From an uncultured Synergistaceae bacterium (GTDB lineage: Bacteria > Synergistota > Synergistia > Synergistales > Dethiosulfovibrionaceae): a stretch of 14,645 bases of DNA. Both the position numbers and the translations under genes were made by a program. Shown piece by piece: positions 14,617 through 14,645 of this stretch (positions within the stretch are counted from its first letter, which is position 1; every line of letters starts with the position of its first letter). The stretch covers positions 1-14,645 of the forward strand of contig CABTYW010000048.1 of NCBI GenBank assembly GCA_902489135.1, in the 5' to 3' direction. The notes under the pieces are model-generated. The model ran no database searches and was not told the origin of the DNA. It saw only the letters and a list, made by a program, of their open reading frames with translations.

Positions 14617-14645
14617 TTTACGGAGAGTTTGATCCTGGCTCAGGA
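14617..14645 (+). rRNA. rrs: 16S ribosomal RNA, 5' end only
   Basis: AGAGTTTGATCCTGGCTCAG (14624-14643) is the universal 16S start, equal to the 27F primer site (E. coli positions 8-27). Counting back 7 bases gives a mature 5' end at about 14617. Only 29 bases are present before the window ends. Confidence 0.97.

Overview
This window is one end of a GC-rich draft bacterial contig. The first 23 bases are Illumina adapter. The last 29 bases are the 5' end of a 16S rRNA gene, where the assembly probably broke on a multi-copy operon. Gene content (yggS-sepF-divIVA, recG-recX, rny-ymdB, pxpBCA, a FliB-like Cys-rich protein) and the 16S start suggest an amino-acid-fermenting, mostly asaccharolytic anaerobe. 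My best guess is a Synergistota member such as a Pyramidobacter relative. This rests on general resemblance, not a database match.

Region 1 (24-5528, + strand) is one tightly packed operon. It holds a 5'-truncated HlyD-like membrane protein, yggS (PLP homeostasis), sepF and divIVA (division and polarity), recG (branched-DNA helicase) and recX (RecA modulator). Most junctions overlap by 4-11 bases. The order resembles the ylmE-sepF-ylmG-ylmH-divIVA division cluster of Gram-positive bacteria, but ylmG and ylmH are absent. A rho-independent terminator closes it at 5578-5613.

Region 2 (5685-8250) has a good sigma70-type promoter, then rny (RNase Y) and ymdB (metallophosphoesterase), the same pair as in Bacillus, and a hairpin terminator.

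Region 3 (8251-12525) is a 5-oxoproline (pyroglutamate) catabolic operon. A permease gene of the NRAMP-like YcsG type comes first. It is broken by at least four single-base deletions and one nonsense codon, and is a pseudogene (or a badly sequenced stretch). It is followed by intact pxpB, pxpC and pxpA, the three subunits of ATP-dependent 5-oxoprolinase. A very strong, nearly symmetric terminator ends the operon.

Region 4 (12526-13047) is non-coding or decayed DNA with a short 60-base-period direct repeat. It is followed by a promoter and a FliB-family (CxxCxxCC-type) protein at 13107-14189.

Region 5 (14190-14616) carries several small hairpins, two promoter-like elements with inverted repeats around them, and the leader of the rRNA operon. 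I found no mobile element, CRISPR array, tRNA or clear novel system. The most interesting points are the decayed permease in front of an intact 5-oxoprolinase operon, the inverted-repeat architecture upstream of 16S, and the degenerate spacer at 12526-13047.
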